NCBI GenBank assembly: GCA_963726405.1
Contig: CAVSCF010000011.1
Location: 1-64,000 of the forward strand
Direction of reading: 5' to 3'
Source: JAOUJD01 sp963726405
Lineage (GTDB): Bacteria > Pseudomonadota > Gammaproteobacteria > Burkholderiales > Burkholderiaceae_F
DNA length: 64,000 bases
The notes under the pieces are model-generated. The model made no database searches and was not told where the DNA came from. It saw only the letters and a program-made list of their open reading frames with translations. Position numbers and translations under genes: made by a program. Shown here piece after piece: positions 8,782-18,847 of the stretch (position 1 is its first letter; every line of letters starts with the position of its first letter).

Positions 8782-9921
8782 GTGCGCGGCGACCTGCTGT
8801 TCCGCCTGCAGCGGGCTATGGGACTGATTCCGGCGGAAGGTCTCGGCCTCGTGCGGCGCGCGCTGTTCTGGTCGATGCTGGGCTGGCTGCCGGTGGCGCT
8901 GTGGGCGTTCTACATCGACCGGGCACTGCCCGGTGGTTTTCCCGAGCCCCTGCTGGCGCACTATGGCATCCACGCGCGACTGCTGGTGGCCGTGCCGCTG
9001 CTGATCCTCGCGGAAGGGCCGGCCAACACGCTCGTGCAAGGCATGCTGCGTCACTTGGTGGAGTCCGGCATCGTTCCCGTCGCGCAGCGCGCCTGGTTCG
9101 ACGCCGTGGTGGTCCGCGTCGCGCGCATGCGCGACGCCACCTTGCCCTGGGTGGCAATTGGTGCCAGCGTGCTCGCGATCGTCACGATCTCCGAGGTGGT
9201 CGTTCATCCGCACGAAGTCGACTGGGCGCAGTCCGGGCCGGCCGGGCAGAGCGCCGGGTTCGGCGGGCTCTGGTATCTGTTCGTGGGTCGCTCGATCTTC
9301 TACACGCTGGTGTTCGCGTGGTTGTGGCGCATTGTGCTGGTGGCGGTCCTGATGTGGCGGGTGGCGCGGCTCGAGCTGTCGCTCGTCCCGACGCACCCCG
9401 ATCGCGCGGCAGGGCTGGGCTTCCTCGAGCGCTTGCCCGGCGGCTTTGCGCCGGTTGCGCTTGCCCTCGGCTGCGTGCTCGCGTCGCGCTGGGCGCACGA
9501 CGCCGTCTACCACGGGCTGTCGCTGCCGTCCTTGCGGGTCGAGATGATCGGGTTCGTCGTGTTGTGCGTGATCGTCTTCGCGCTGCCTCTCGTCGCGTTC
9601 CGCGGTCCGATGAAGCGGGCGAAGAAGCAGGCGCTGCTCGACTACGGCGAACTGGTCGGGCGCCACGGCCGGCTGGTGCACAAGCGCTGGATCGAAGGCC
9701 GGGAAGTCGGCCAGCCCCCAATCCTCGAGGCGCCCGAACTCGGTCCGATCGCGGATACCGCAGCGATGTACGACGCGGTCCGGTCGATGCGTTCGATGCC
9801 GCTCGGCAAGAACTCGGTGCTGCCCGTCGCGCTGGCCGCCGCGCTGCCGATCATCGCCGTTCTCGCGCTGCAGCTGCCGGTCAAGCAACTGCTGCTCACG
9901 CTGATGAAGGCGGTGCTGTGA
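8782..9921 (+). CDS. Integral membrane protein, unknown function
   Basis: The protein has at least 379 residues. It has about six hydrophobic segments (for example FWSMLGWLPVALWAFY, LLVAVPLLILAEG, LPWVAIGASVLAIVTI, FVVLCVIVFALPLVAF and a C-terminal VALAAALPIIAVLAL) and a charged cytoplasmic-looking stretch around residues 280-340. I do not recognise a named family with confidence. The true start is uncertain: the frame continues upstream through VDFSLVRGD, which looks like protein, but no ATG/GTG/TTG is available there before a stop at 8707. A C-rich run at 8745-8758 could hide an indel joining the frame to the ATG at 8706. The GTG at 8782 is therefore a minimum. Confidence 0.72.
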   Translation: MRGDLLFRLQRAMGLIPAEGLGLVRRALFWSMLGWLPVALWAFYIDRALPGGFPEPLLAHYGIHARLLVAVPLLILAEGPANTLVQGMLRHLVESGIVPVAQRAWFDAVVVRVARMRDATLPWVAIGASVLAIVTISEVVVHPHEVDWAQSGPAGQSAGFGGLWYLFVGRSIFYTLVFAWLWRIVLVAVLMWRVARLELSLVPTHPDRAAGLGFLERLPGGFAPVALALGCVLASRWAHDAVYHGLSLPSLRVEMIGFVVLCVIVFALPLVAFRGPMKRAKKQALLDYGELVGRHGRLVHKRWIEGREVGQPPILEAPELGPIADTAAMYDAVRSMRSMPLGKNSVLPVALAAALPIIAVLALQLPVKQLLLTLMKAVL

Positions 9922-9962
9922 AGTAGCGTCCTGCCCGCGGGCCGCTGCATAATGCGCCGGCC

Positions 9963-11034
9963 ATGAGCGACATCGTTCTCGAAGGCGTCACGAAGCGTTA
10001 CGGCGCGGTGCGCGCGGTCGACCGCGTGAGCCTGCGCGCCGAGTCGGGCAAGTTCCTGGTCCTGCTCGGCCCGTCGGGCTGCGGCAAGTCGACGATCCTC
10101 CGGCTGATCGCCGGTCTGGAGGATCCCGGCGAAGGACGCATCGTCATCGGTGGTCGCGACGTCACGCGACTCGCGCCCGACAAGCGCAAGATCTCGATGG
10201 TGTTCCAGTCGTATGCGCTCTTTCCCGCACCTGTCTGTCGCCGAAAACATCGTCTTCGGGCTCAAGGTGCGCGGGCTGCCGAAGGCCGAACGCGATGCGC
10301 GGCTGGCTCGCGTGGCCGAACTGGTCGGGCTGTCGGAACAACTCGCCCGCAAGCCCTGGCAGTTGTCGGGCGGGCAGCGCCAGCGCGTCGCCCTGGCGCG
10401 CGCCATCATTGCCGAGAACGCGATCTGCCTGATGGACGAGCCGCTGTCGAATCTCGACGCGCAGCTTCGTCACGGCATGCGGGTGGAGATCCGCGCGCTG
10501 CAGCAGCGGCTCGACATGACGGTGGTCTATGTCACGCACGACCAGATCGAGGCGATGAGCATGGCCGATCGCATCGTGCTGATGCGCGAAGGCCGCATCG
10601 AGCAGGAGGGCACCCCCGAGGAACTGTACATGCGGCCGGGGACGATCTTCGCGGCGCGCTTCATCGGCACGCCCGCCATGAATCTCGTGGCGCTCGAGGA
10701 CGGACCGGGTGGCGCCGTGATCCGCGGCGCGAAGGAGCCCGTTCTGCGCGGGCGCGGCGCCGGGCTGACGCTCGGCGTGCGCCCCGAACACGTGCGACTG
10801 CTCGACGCGGGCGGCGTGTCCGCCGTAGTCACGAGCGCCGAGTATCACGGCGCCGACACGATCATCACCGCCCGGGTCGGCTCCGAGTCGATGCTCGCCC
10901 GCGCCACAGGTCAACTGCGCCTTGGCGCCGGCGTGCAGGTGCGACTAGGCTGGGAACCGGGCTCGGTTCACGTGTTCGATGCCGCCACCGGCGCGCGTTC
11001 TGACGAATCTCAATCGCTTCCTCTGGCAGCGTGA
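9963..11034 (+). CDS. Ugp/Msm-type ABC importer ATPase, frameshifted
   Basis: This is the ATP-binding subunit of a carbohydrate- or phosphodiester-type importer. It has Walker A GPSGCGKST, signature LSGGQRQR, Walker B LMDEPLSNLD, H-loop YVTHDQ, and a C-terminal regulatory domain with LGVRPEHVRLL. The frame breaks inside the conserved YALFPHLSV segment: the C-run at 10224-10226 has one base too many, and removing it restores a normal ATPase of about 356 residues. It heads an operon with a solute-binding protein, two permeases and a phosphodiesterase. With both halves otherwise intact and the partners whole, a sequencing error is more likely than loss of function. Confidence 0.85.
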
Positions 11035-11083
11035 TTAGCGTGGCCGGATCGCTGTTCAACCACCAACCGAAGGGACGTCAACC

Positions 11084-12358
11084 ATGAAATGGCTGTCCGC
11101 TTTCGTGATGTCCGCGCTGCTCGCGGCCGTCGGCCCGGCAAGCGCCCAAACGCAACTGACCTTCTACTACCCGATCGCCGTCGGCGGGCCGCTCACCAAG
11201 GTGATCGACGGCTACGCCCGGCAGTTCGAGCAGGAGCACCCCGGCATCAAGGTCAACCCGATCTACGCCGGCAACTACGACGACGCACGGATCAAGGCGC
11301 TCGCCGCGTTGAAGGCCGGGCAGTCGGCGCCGCTGTCGGTGCTGTACTCGATCGACCTGTACGAGCTGATCGAGCAGGACGTGATCGTCGCCTGGGACGA
11401 CGTCGCCACGACGCCCGACGACAAGGCGTGGCTCAAGGCCTTCTATCCCGCGCTGATGATGAACGGCACCTACAAGAACAAGGTTTACGGCATTCCGTTC
11501 CAGCGCTCGACCATCGTGCTGTACTGGAACAAGGACGCCTTCAAGGAAGCGGGGCTCGACCCGGACCGGCCGCCCGCCAACTGGACCGAGATGGTGCAGA
11601 TGGCGTCCAAGCTCGTGAAGAGGGACGCCGCCGGCAACGTCACGCGCTGGGGCGTGATGGTGCCGTCGACCGGCTATGCGTACTGGATGTTCCAGGCGTT
11701 CGCGCGGCAGAACGGCCAGGACCTGATGAACCGCGACGGCAACCAGACGAATTATGCGCACCCCGACGTGATCGCCGCGCTGCAGTACTGGCGCGATCTC
11801 GGCGTCAAGCACAAGGTGATGCCCGAGGGCACGGTCGAGTGGGGCACATTGCGCCAGGCCTTCACCGAAGGCAAGACGGCGATGATGTGGCACACGACCG
11901 GCAATCTCACCGCGGTGAAGGACACGGCCAAGTTCCCGTTCGGCGTCGCCATGCTTCCCGCCTCGAAGCAGCGCGGTTCGCCCACCGGCGGCGGCAACTT
12001 CTACCTGTTCAAGAAGACGACGCCCGAGGAGCGCAAGGCCGCGCTCGCCTTCGTCAAGTGGATGACGGCGCCGGAGCGCGCCGCCGACTGGAGCATGGCG
12101 ACGGGCTACGTCGCCACGCGGCCGGACGCGTACGCGACGCCGAAACTGAAGGAGTACGCGGCGGGCTTCCCGCAAGCGGTCGTTGCGCGCGACCAGTTCG
12201 AGTTCGCCACACCGGAGTTGTCGACGTTCCAGACCGGGCGCGTGCGCAAGCAGCTCGACGACGCCATCCAGGCGACGCTGACGGGGCAGAAGTCGCCGGC
12301 GGACGCACTGAACGCGGCGCAGGCGGAGGCCGACAAGCTTCTCAAGTCGTATCGCTGA
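11084..12358 (+). CDS. Ugp-type ABC extracellular solute-binding protein
   Basis: The 424-residue periplasmic binding protein has a signal peptide ending near GPASAQ. Its cluster B-type fold includes LTFYYPIAVGGPLTKVIDGY, PFQRSTIVLYWNKDAFKEAGLDP and a C-terminal LKSYR. It resembles UgpB, the glycerol-3-phosphate / glycerophosphodiester receptor, and other carbohydrate receptors of the same cluster. It would deliver ligand to the two permeases that follow at 12369 and 13240, with the ATPase at 9963 powering import. The ligand is not certain; the downstream EEP-family phosphodiesterase makes a phosphodiester plausible. An AAGGGA site precedes the ATG. Confidence 0.9.
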   Translation: MKWLSAFVMSALLAAVGPASAQTQLTFYYPIAVGGPLTKVIDGYARQFEQEHPGIKVNPIYAGNYDDARIKALAALKAGQSAPLSVLYSIDLYELIEQDVIVAWDDVATTPDDKAWLKAFYPALMMNGTYKNKVYGIPFQRSTIVLYWNKDAFKEAGLDPDRPPANWTEMVQMASKLVKRDAAGNVTRWGVMVPSTGYAYWMFQAFARQNGQDLMNRDGNQTNYAHPDVIAALQYWRDLGVKHKVMPEGTVEWGTLRQAFTEGKTAMMWHTTGNLTAVKDTAKFPFGVAMLPASKQRGSPTGGGNFYLFKKTTPEERKAALAFVKWMTAPERAADWSMATGYVATRPDAYATPKLKEYAAGFPQAVVARDQFEFATPELSTFQTGRVRKQLDDAIQATLTGQKSPADALNAAQAEADKLLKSYR

Positions 12359-12368
12359 AGGTGGCCCG

Positions 12369-13232
12369 ATGAAGCACGTCTACGGCTGGCTGCTGCTCAC
12401 GCCGGCCGCGATCCTGCTCATCGGGTTCACGCACTACCCGGCGATCGCCACTCTCGTCGACAGCTTCTTCTCCACGGGGACGGTCGTGCGGCCGTCCCGG
12501 TTCATCGGCTTCGACAACTACGCCGCGCTCCTCGACGACCCGATCTTCTGGCAGGTCCTCGGCAACAACGCCTGGTTTGCGCTCGGCACCATCCCCACCG
12601 CGATCGCGATCGCGATGGTGATGGCGCTGTGGGTCAACGAGAAGCTGCCGGCGCGCGCACTCGTGCGCATGGCGTACTTCACGCCGACGGTGCTGCCGAT
12701 GATCGCGGTGGCGAACCTGTGGCTGTTCTTCTACACGCCCCAGATCGGAATGTTCGACCAGGTCGGGGCGCTGTTCGGCGCGCCGAGCCACAACTGGCTC
12801 GGCGACCCGAACCTCGTTCTGCCGGCGACGATGGTGATGGTCGTATGGAAGGAAGCCGGCTTCTTCATGATCTTCTACCTCGCCGCGCTGCAGAACCTGC
12901 CGCCCGAGTTGCAGGAGGCGGCGAAGATCGAAGGCGCGTCGCGCTGGTATTTCTTCCGGCGCGTGACCTTCCCGCTGCTGATGCCGACGACGCTGTTCGT
13001 GCTGGTGAACGCGACGATCAACTCGTTCAAGCTGGTCGACCATCTCTTCATCCTGACGAAGGGCGGGCCGGACAACGCGTCGAGCCTGCTCCTCTACTAC
13101 ATCTACCAGGTCGCGTTCAGCTTCTTCGACACCGCCTATGCGGCGACGCTGACGGTCGTCCTGCTCGTGCTGCTCGCGCTGCTGGCGGTGCTGCAGTTCC
13201 TGCTGATCGAGAAGCGGGTGCACTACCGGTGA
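12369..13232 (+). CDS. ABC permease, UgpA/MalF-type
   Basis: The 287-residue inner-membrane permease has six predicted membrane spans. Its EAA-loop, EAAKIEGASRWYFFRRVTFP, docks to the ATPase. The N terminus (YGWLLLTPAAILLIGF) is typical of the first permease of Ugp-like importers. It starts 10 bases after the solute-binding protein gene and is followed after 7 bases by its partner permease, so the genes are surely one transcript. It is closer in character to UgpA than to maltose MalF because it lacks a large periplasmic loop. Confidence 0.92.
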   Translation: MKHVYGWLLLTPAAILLIGFTHYPAIATLVDSFFSTGTVVRPSRFIGFDNYAALLDDPIFWQVLGNNAWFALGTIPTAIAIAMVMALWVNEKLPARALVRMAYFTPTVLPMIAVANLWLFFYTPQIGMFDQVGALFGAPSHNWLGDPNLVLPATMVMVVWKEAGFFMIFYLAALQNLPPELQEAAKIEGASRWYFFRRVTFPLLMPTTLFVLVNATINSFKLVDHLFILTKGGPDNASSLLLYYIYQVAFSFFDTAYAATLTVVLLVLLALLAVLQFLLIEKRVHYR

Positions 13233-13239
13233 GCCACCC

Positions 13240-14052
13240 ATGAGACTGCGGACCGGATTCGCGCTGGAGACGGGTGCGGCCTGGCTGCTGGCACTGGTGT
13301 GGCTGTTGCCGCTCGCCTACGCGTTCTGGGCCGCGTTTCACCCGCCCGAGATGGCGACGCACTTCGACCTCTTCGCGCCGCTGACGCTGTCGAACTTCGC
13401 CAAGGCCTGGACCTACGCGCCGTTCCCGCGGCACTTCCTCAACACCATCATGCTGGTGACGATGATCCTGTCGGCGCAGCTCGTGTTGTGCACGCTCGCC
13501 GGCTACGCGTTCGCGCGCTTCGAGTTCTACGGCAGCAACGTCGCCTTCGGGCTGGTGCTCGTGCAGCTGATGGTGATGCCCGAGGTGCTGATCGTCGAGA
13601 ACTACCGCATCATGGCGCGGCTCGGCCTGGTCGACACGATCCTCGGCATCGGCCTGCCGTACATGGCGAGCGCGTTCGGCATCTTCCTGCTGCGGCAGAC
13701 GTTCAAGACGGTGCCGCGCGAACTGGAGGAGGCCGCGCGCGTCGAAGGCTGCGGGTTTCTCGGCGTGCTGTGGCGGGTCTACGTCCCGCTCGCACGGCCG
13801 ACCTATCTTGCCTACGCGCTCGTGTCGGTGAGCTATCACTGGAACAACTTTCTCTGGCCGCTGGTGGTCACGAATTCGGTCGAGACGCGGCCGCTGACGG
13901 TGGGGCTGGCGATCTTCGGCGCGCCAGAATCCGGCGTCGACTGGTCGGTGATCAGCGCCGGAACGCTGATGGCCGTGGCGCCGCTGCTCGTCGCGTTCCT
14001 GCTCTTCCAGAGGCAGTTCATGCAGTCGTTCATGCATGCCGGCATCAAGTAG
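13240..14052 (+). CDS. ABC permease, UgpE/MalG-type
   Basis: The 270-residue second permease of the same importer has six hydrophobic spans and an EAA-loop (LEEAARVEGCGFLGVLWRVY). The C-terminal QRQFMQSFMHAGIK tail matches the usual end of UgpE-like proteins. It forms a heterodimeric channel with the 12369-13232 product. The EEP phosphodiesterase gene begins 5 bases beyond its stop codon, so the hydrolase is made with the importer. Confidence 0.92.
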   Translation: MRLRTGFALETGAAWLLALVWLLPLAYAFWAAFHPPEMATHFDLFAPLTLSNFAKAWTYAPFPRHFLNTIMLVTMILSAQLVLCTLAGYAFARFEFYGSNVAFGLVLVQLMVMPEVLIVENYRIMARLGLVDTILGIGLPYMASAFGIFLLRQTFKTVPRELEEAARVEGCGFLGVLWRVYVPLARPTYLAYALVSVSYHWNNFLWPLVVTNSVETRPLTVGLAIFGAPESGVDWSVISAGTLMAVAPLLVAFLLFQRQFMQSFMHAGIK

Positions 14053-14057
14053 GCGAC

Positions 14058-14885
14058 ATGACTTCGATACTGACGTGGAACATCCAGTGCGGACTCGGGT
14101 GCGATGGCATCGTCGACCTCGCGCGCATCGCGCGCGTGGCGCGGGCGATGGGCGACAGCGACGTGCTGTGTTTCCAGGAGGTCGTGCGCAACGATCCGGC
14201 GATGGCAGGCGGCACCGACCAGCTCGCCGAACTGCAGGCGCTGTTTCCGGACCACCGGGCCTTCTTCGGCGTCGCGCTGGATCGCGCGGGGACCGGAACG
14301 CAGCGCCGACTGTTCGGCAACGTCCTGCTGTCGCGCCTGCCCGTGCTGCAGGTCTGTTGCCACTTGCTGCCGCATCCACCCGAGGGCGGCATCAAGCACA
14401 TGCAGCGGCAGGCGATCGAGGCGGTGGTCGAGACGCGCGCCGGCCCGCTGCGCGTCGTGACCACTCATCTCGAGTACTACTCGGCCGCGCACCGCGCCGC
14501 GCAGATCGGGCGGCTGCACGCATTGCAGGCCGAGGTCGCCGGGAACGAAGCGCATCCGCCGAAGCCCGCCGCCAGCCCCTACGATCCCGTGCCTCGCCCG
14601 GCGTCGCTCGTCCTGTGCGGCGACCTCAACTTTCTTCCGCACGAAGACGCGTATCGCGCACTCTTCGCGCCGCCGTTGCTCGATGCCTGGCCGAGGGCGC
14701 GGGGCGACGAACCGCATCCCCCCAGCACGGGCCTCTACGACCGCAGGCAGTGGCCGATGGGCGGGCACTGCCGCGACTACTTCGCGGTCACGTCCGACGT
14801 CGCGCAACGCATTGCCGATCTCGCCATCGATACGGTGACCGACGCATCGGACCATCAGCCGCTGCGGCTGACGCTGAACGACTGA
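14058..14885 (+). CDS. Endonuclease/exonuclease/phosphatase family hydrolase
   Basis: The 275-residue protein has the EEP fold motifs in order: WNIQ at the N terminus, FQEV (metal-binding Glu), TTHLEYYS, GDLNF, and the catalytic SDHQPL at the end. Family members cleave phosphodiester bonds in nucleic acids, inositol phosphates or phospholipid-derived substrates. No signal peptide is visible, so it should act in the cytoplasm. Its position as last gene of a Ugp-type import operon, where other bacteria often place the unrelated phosphodiesterase UgpQ, suggests it cleaves the imported phosphodiester. That is inference; a nuclease role is an alternative. Confidence 0.88.
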   Translation: MTSILTWNIQCGLGCDGIVDLARIARVARAMGDSDVLCFQEVVRNDPAMAGGTDQLAELQALFPDHRAFFGVALDRAGTGTQRRLFGNVLLSRLPVLQVCCHLLPHPPEGGIKHMQRQAIEAVVETRAGPLRVVTTHLEYYSAAHRAAQIGRLHALQAEVAGNEAHPPKPAASPYDPVPRPASLVLCGDLNFLPHEDAYRALFAPPLLDAWPRARGDEPHPPSTGLYDRRQWPMGGHCRDYFAVTSDVAQRIADLAIDTVTDASDHQPLRLTLND

Positions 14886-14916
14886 AATTGCAGTCGGCCG
14901 TGCCCGGCAAAACGTC

Positions 14917-15753
14917 CTACAGTTCCCGCACGACCCTTACCGTTTGCGCGTACCCGGGGTCCCGCTCCTGCCTGAAGCCAAGGTCGCGTGCGAACTTCAG
15001 CATCCCGCTGTTGATCGCCAGCACCGAGCCTTCCATCGTCTTGAGGCGCCGGCTGCGCGCGACCTTCATCAGCGCAAGCATGAGGAGGCCGGCGACCCCG
15101 GAACGCTTCCAGGCGTCGTCGACGGCGACCGCGAACTCGCAGCCGGTGCCCGCAGCGTCGACGACGTAGCGGGCCGCGCCGATCATCGTCTCCTGTCCGC
15201 CGCGCTCCGTGGTCGCGACCAGCGCGACGTGGCGAACCTGGTCCACGTCGGTCAGGTACTTGAGCTTGGATTTCGGCAGTTCGCGCACCGTCACCATGAA
15301 TCGCTCGTACCGGCTTGCGGTCGACAGGTGCTCGATGAAGCCTGTCTCCAGGCCGGCATCGGCGGCGCGCATCGGCCGCACGGTGACCCAGGTGCCGTTG
15401 ACGAGATGCTGCGTGGAGGGCAACTCGGCGAGCGCGGCCGCCTGCCCCGCGACGGGTCGTGCCTGCCCGCGATCCCCGGGCAGGGCAGCGACGTAGGCGA
15501 CGATGGAGTCGAGCGTCGCGAGCCGTCCGTAGTCCGACTCCGGAATGTCGATGGACAGCCGTTCGCAGAGCCCGACGATGACGTTGATCCAGTCGATCGA
15601 GTCGAGGTCGACCTGGTCGCGCAGTGGCTGGTCGGCCGCGAGGGCGCGCACGTCGGTCCCGGGCGCGATCGCGGCCAGCGTTTCCAGGACCGCGGCGCGC
15701 ACGCGCTCGGGTTCCATCCTGTTCGCCGGTTCGCCGTGATCGCCGCCTGCCAT
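14917..15753 (-). CDS. Acyl carrier protein-GNAT acetyltransferase fusion
   Basis: The 278-residue protein has two domains. Residues about 13-92 are an acyl carrier protein with LRDQVDLDSIDW, where Ser52 would carry phosphopantetheine. Residues about 115-278 are a GNAT domain resembling the catalytic domain of the protein lysine acetyltransferases Pat/PatZ: YERFMVTVRELPKSKLKYLTDVD, VALVATTE, IGAARYV, EFAVAVDDAWKRSGVAGLLM and VLAINSGMLKFARDLGF. The ACP part is strikingly like the stand-alone ACP at 22041. The gene is divergent from acetyl-CoA synthetase, as acuA lies beside acsA in Bacillus. I infer a protein acetyltransferase that may take its acyl group from, or be controlled by, its own ACP. 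Translation may start at Met13. Confidence 0.9.
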   Translation of the reverse strand: MAGGDHGEPANRMEPERVRAAVLETLAAIAPGTDVRALAADQPLRDQVDLDSIDWINVIVGLCERLSIDIPESDYGRLATLDSIVAYVAALPGDRGQARPVAGQAAALAELPSTQHLVNGTWVTVRPMRAADAGLETGFIEHLSTASRYERFMVTVRELPKSKLKYLTDVDQVRHVALVATTERGGQETMIGAARYVVDAAGTGCEFAVAVDDAWKRSGVAGLLMLALMKVARSRRLKTMEGSVLAINSGMLKFARDLGFRQERDPGYAQTVRVVREL

Positions 15754-15783
15754 GCCTCGCCTCAGTCGGCGCCCGATGTGTAT

Positions 15784-16011
15784 TCAGTCCTCCGGGTACT
15801 TGCGGACCCAGACGCCGTGTTCCTCGCAGTGCAGCAGTTCCGATCCGCTCAGCACGTACGAGCCGATCGGGAAGGACTGGCCGTTGAAATAGCAGACACC
15901 GGCTTCGCGATCGACGTCCAGCGACGAATCCGACTCTTCATCTTCGTCGAGGATGGGCGATGTCCGCTTTTCGGGGTCGGGCGCGCCGACTTGGGGCGCA
16001 TGCGGTCTCAT
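15784..16011 (-). CDS. Small protein, DUF1496-like
   Basis: The 75-residue protein has an acidic, Asp/Glu/Ser-rich N-terminal half and a C-terminal GVCYFNGQSFPIGSYVLSG segment followed by LLHCEEHGVWVRK. This pattern of a Cys-Tyr start, glycine turn and second Cys resembles DUF1496. There is no signal peptide. I choose the start at 16011 because GGAGG lies seven bases upstream; the frame could extend to 16059. It is 30 bases upstream of the ACP-GNAT gene on the same strand, so they are probably co-transcribed. The function is unknown. Confidence 0.75.
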   Translation of the reverse strand: MRPHAPQVGAPDPEKRTSPILDEDEESDSSLDVDREAGVCYFNGQSFPIGSYVLSGSELLHCEEHGVWVRKYPED

Positions 16012-16321
16012 GTGCAGCCCTCCGATGGTGGCATGCGCAGCTTCGCGCCTGGCTACCAACCCTTATCAAGCTAGCTCCCCTGATCGCGGGGGGTTTGCCT
16101 GTCGTCATCCCGCGCCCCGGTAGTTGGCGGCGCACGGCGGGAACCAGGCAAGGGCAGGATGCGGGCCGACGTCATTGCCGACGGATCGGTTGTGGACATG
16201 GCCTGGCGCGCCCAGCGCGTGTGAATCGCGCGCGTCATCCCATCGCTTGACGGCCGTCAACGGGATATCCGCTTCGGCTCCTAGCGTGAAGTGAGTGTGG
16301 CGGGCAAGGACAGTTGCGTCC
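16012..16321. other. Divergent intergenic region before acetyl-CoA synthetase
   Basis: I see no convincing gene in these 310 bases. The region must hold promoters for both the leftward DUF1496 / ACP-GNAT pair and the rightward acs-pdh cluster. Apart from the palindrome at 16247-16260, no clear sigma-70 boxes, terminator or RNA structure stand out. Confidence 0.6.
16247..16260. promoter_or_regulatory. Perfect 14-bp palindrome, candidate operator
   Basis: TTGACGGCCGTCAA reads identically on both strands and lies 61 bases before the acetyl-CoA synthetase ATG. Its place in the only intergenic region of the acs-pdh / ACP-GNAT locus makes it a candidate binding site for a dimeric regulator. The binding protein is unknown. 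Confidence 0.45.
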
Positions 16322-18097
<1,776 letters not shown>

Positions 18098-18134
18098 CGA
18101 TGCGCACGGAAGCGTCGCTTGAAGCGAGGACATC

Positions 18135-18827
18135 ATGAGTGCAACTTCAACGCTTTACCGGCCCGATACCCCGACCGCGCAGCGTCGCCGGGTCGTCATC
18201 GGCCTCGCGGCCGCGCCGCTGGCGCTGTCGCTCGGCGAGGCGCTGGCACAGGGCGGCGCCGATGTCACGCTGCCGCCCCCGCAGACCGACGGCGGCGTGC
18301 CGCTGATGCAGGCGCTGAAGGCACGCCGCACGTCGCGCAGCTTCGCGCCCGAAGCGTTGACGCCGCAGACGCTGTCCAATCTGCTCTGGGCCGCGTTCGG
18401 CGTGAACCGGCCGGACGGTCACCGCACCGCGCCGTCGGCGCGCAACTGGCAGGAGATCGACATCTACGTCGCGACGGAGAGCGGCGCGTGGGTGTACGAC
18501 GCGAAGGCGCATGCGCTGCGCCGCGTGCTGACGGAGGACGTCAGGCGGTTCACCGGCACGCAGGGTCACGCGCGTGTCGCGCCGGTGACGCTGGTCTACG
18601 TGGCCGACTCCCGCCGCATGACCGGCGCCGACGAAGCGGCGCGGATCGAGCTTGCGGCGGCGGACACCGGTTTCATCGCCCAGAACGCGTACCTCTACTG
18701 CGCGTCCGAGGGCCTGGTCTCCGTGGTGTTCGCGTCGATCGATCGCGAGCGGCTGGCACAGGTGCTGAAGCTGGACCCGGCGCAGCGCATCGTGCTGGCG
18801 CAATCCGTCGGCCATCGGCCGCGATGA
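18135..18827 (+). CDS. SagB/ThcOx-type nitroreductase with exported leader
   Basis: The 230-residue protein has a twin-arginine-like start (RRRVVIGLAAAPLALSLGEALAQ) and a nitroreductase-like FMN domain: LKARRTSRSFAPEALTPQTLSNLLWAAFGVNR, PSARNWQEIDIYVA, and a C-terminal IVLAQSVGHRPR with the QxxGxP-like end. SagB/ThcOx-like members oxidise peptide azolines, but many relatives are uncharacterised. The leader suggests folded export with bound FMN. Its stop overlaps a possible pdhA start region, so it is part of the acs-pdh transcript. Why an exported flavoprotein sits there is unclear. Confidence 0.85.
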   Translation: MSATSTLYRPDTPTAQRRRVVIGLAAAPLALSLGEALAQGGADVTLPPPQTDGGVPLMQALKARRTSRSFAPEALTPQTLSNLLWAAFGVNRPDGHRTAPSARNWQEIDIYVATESGAWVYDAKAHALRRVLTEDVRRFTGTQGHARVAPVTLVYVADSRRMTGADEAARIELAAADTGFIAQNAYLYCASEGLVSVVFASIDRERLAQVLKLDPAQRIVLAQSVGHRPR

Positions 18828-18847
18828 CTGGATGCTGGGGAGACATG

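Noticed and set aside
10224..10226. Programmed frameshift in the ABC ATPase
   Set aside because: There is no slippery heptamer, stop codon or pseudoknot at the site, and other genes nearby show the same kind of one-base insertion.
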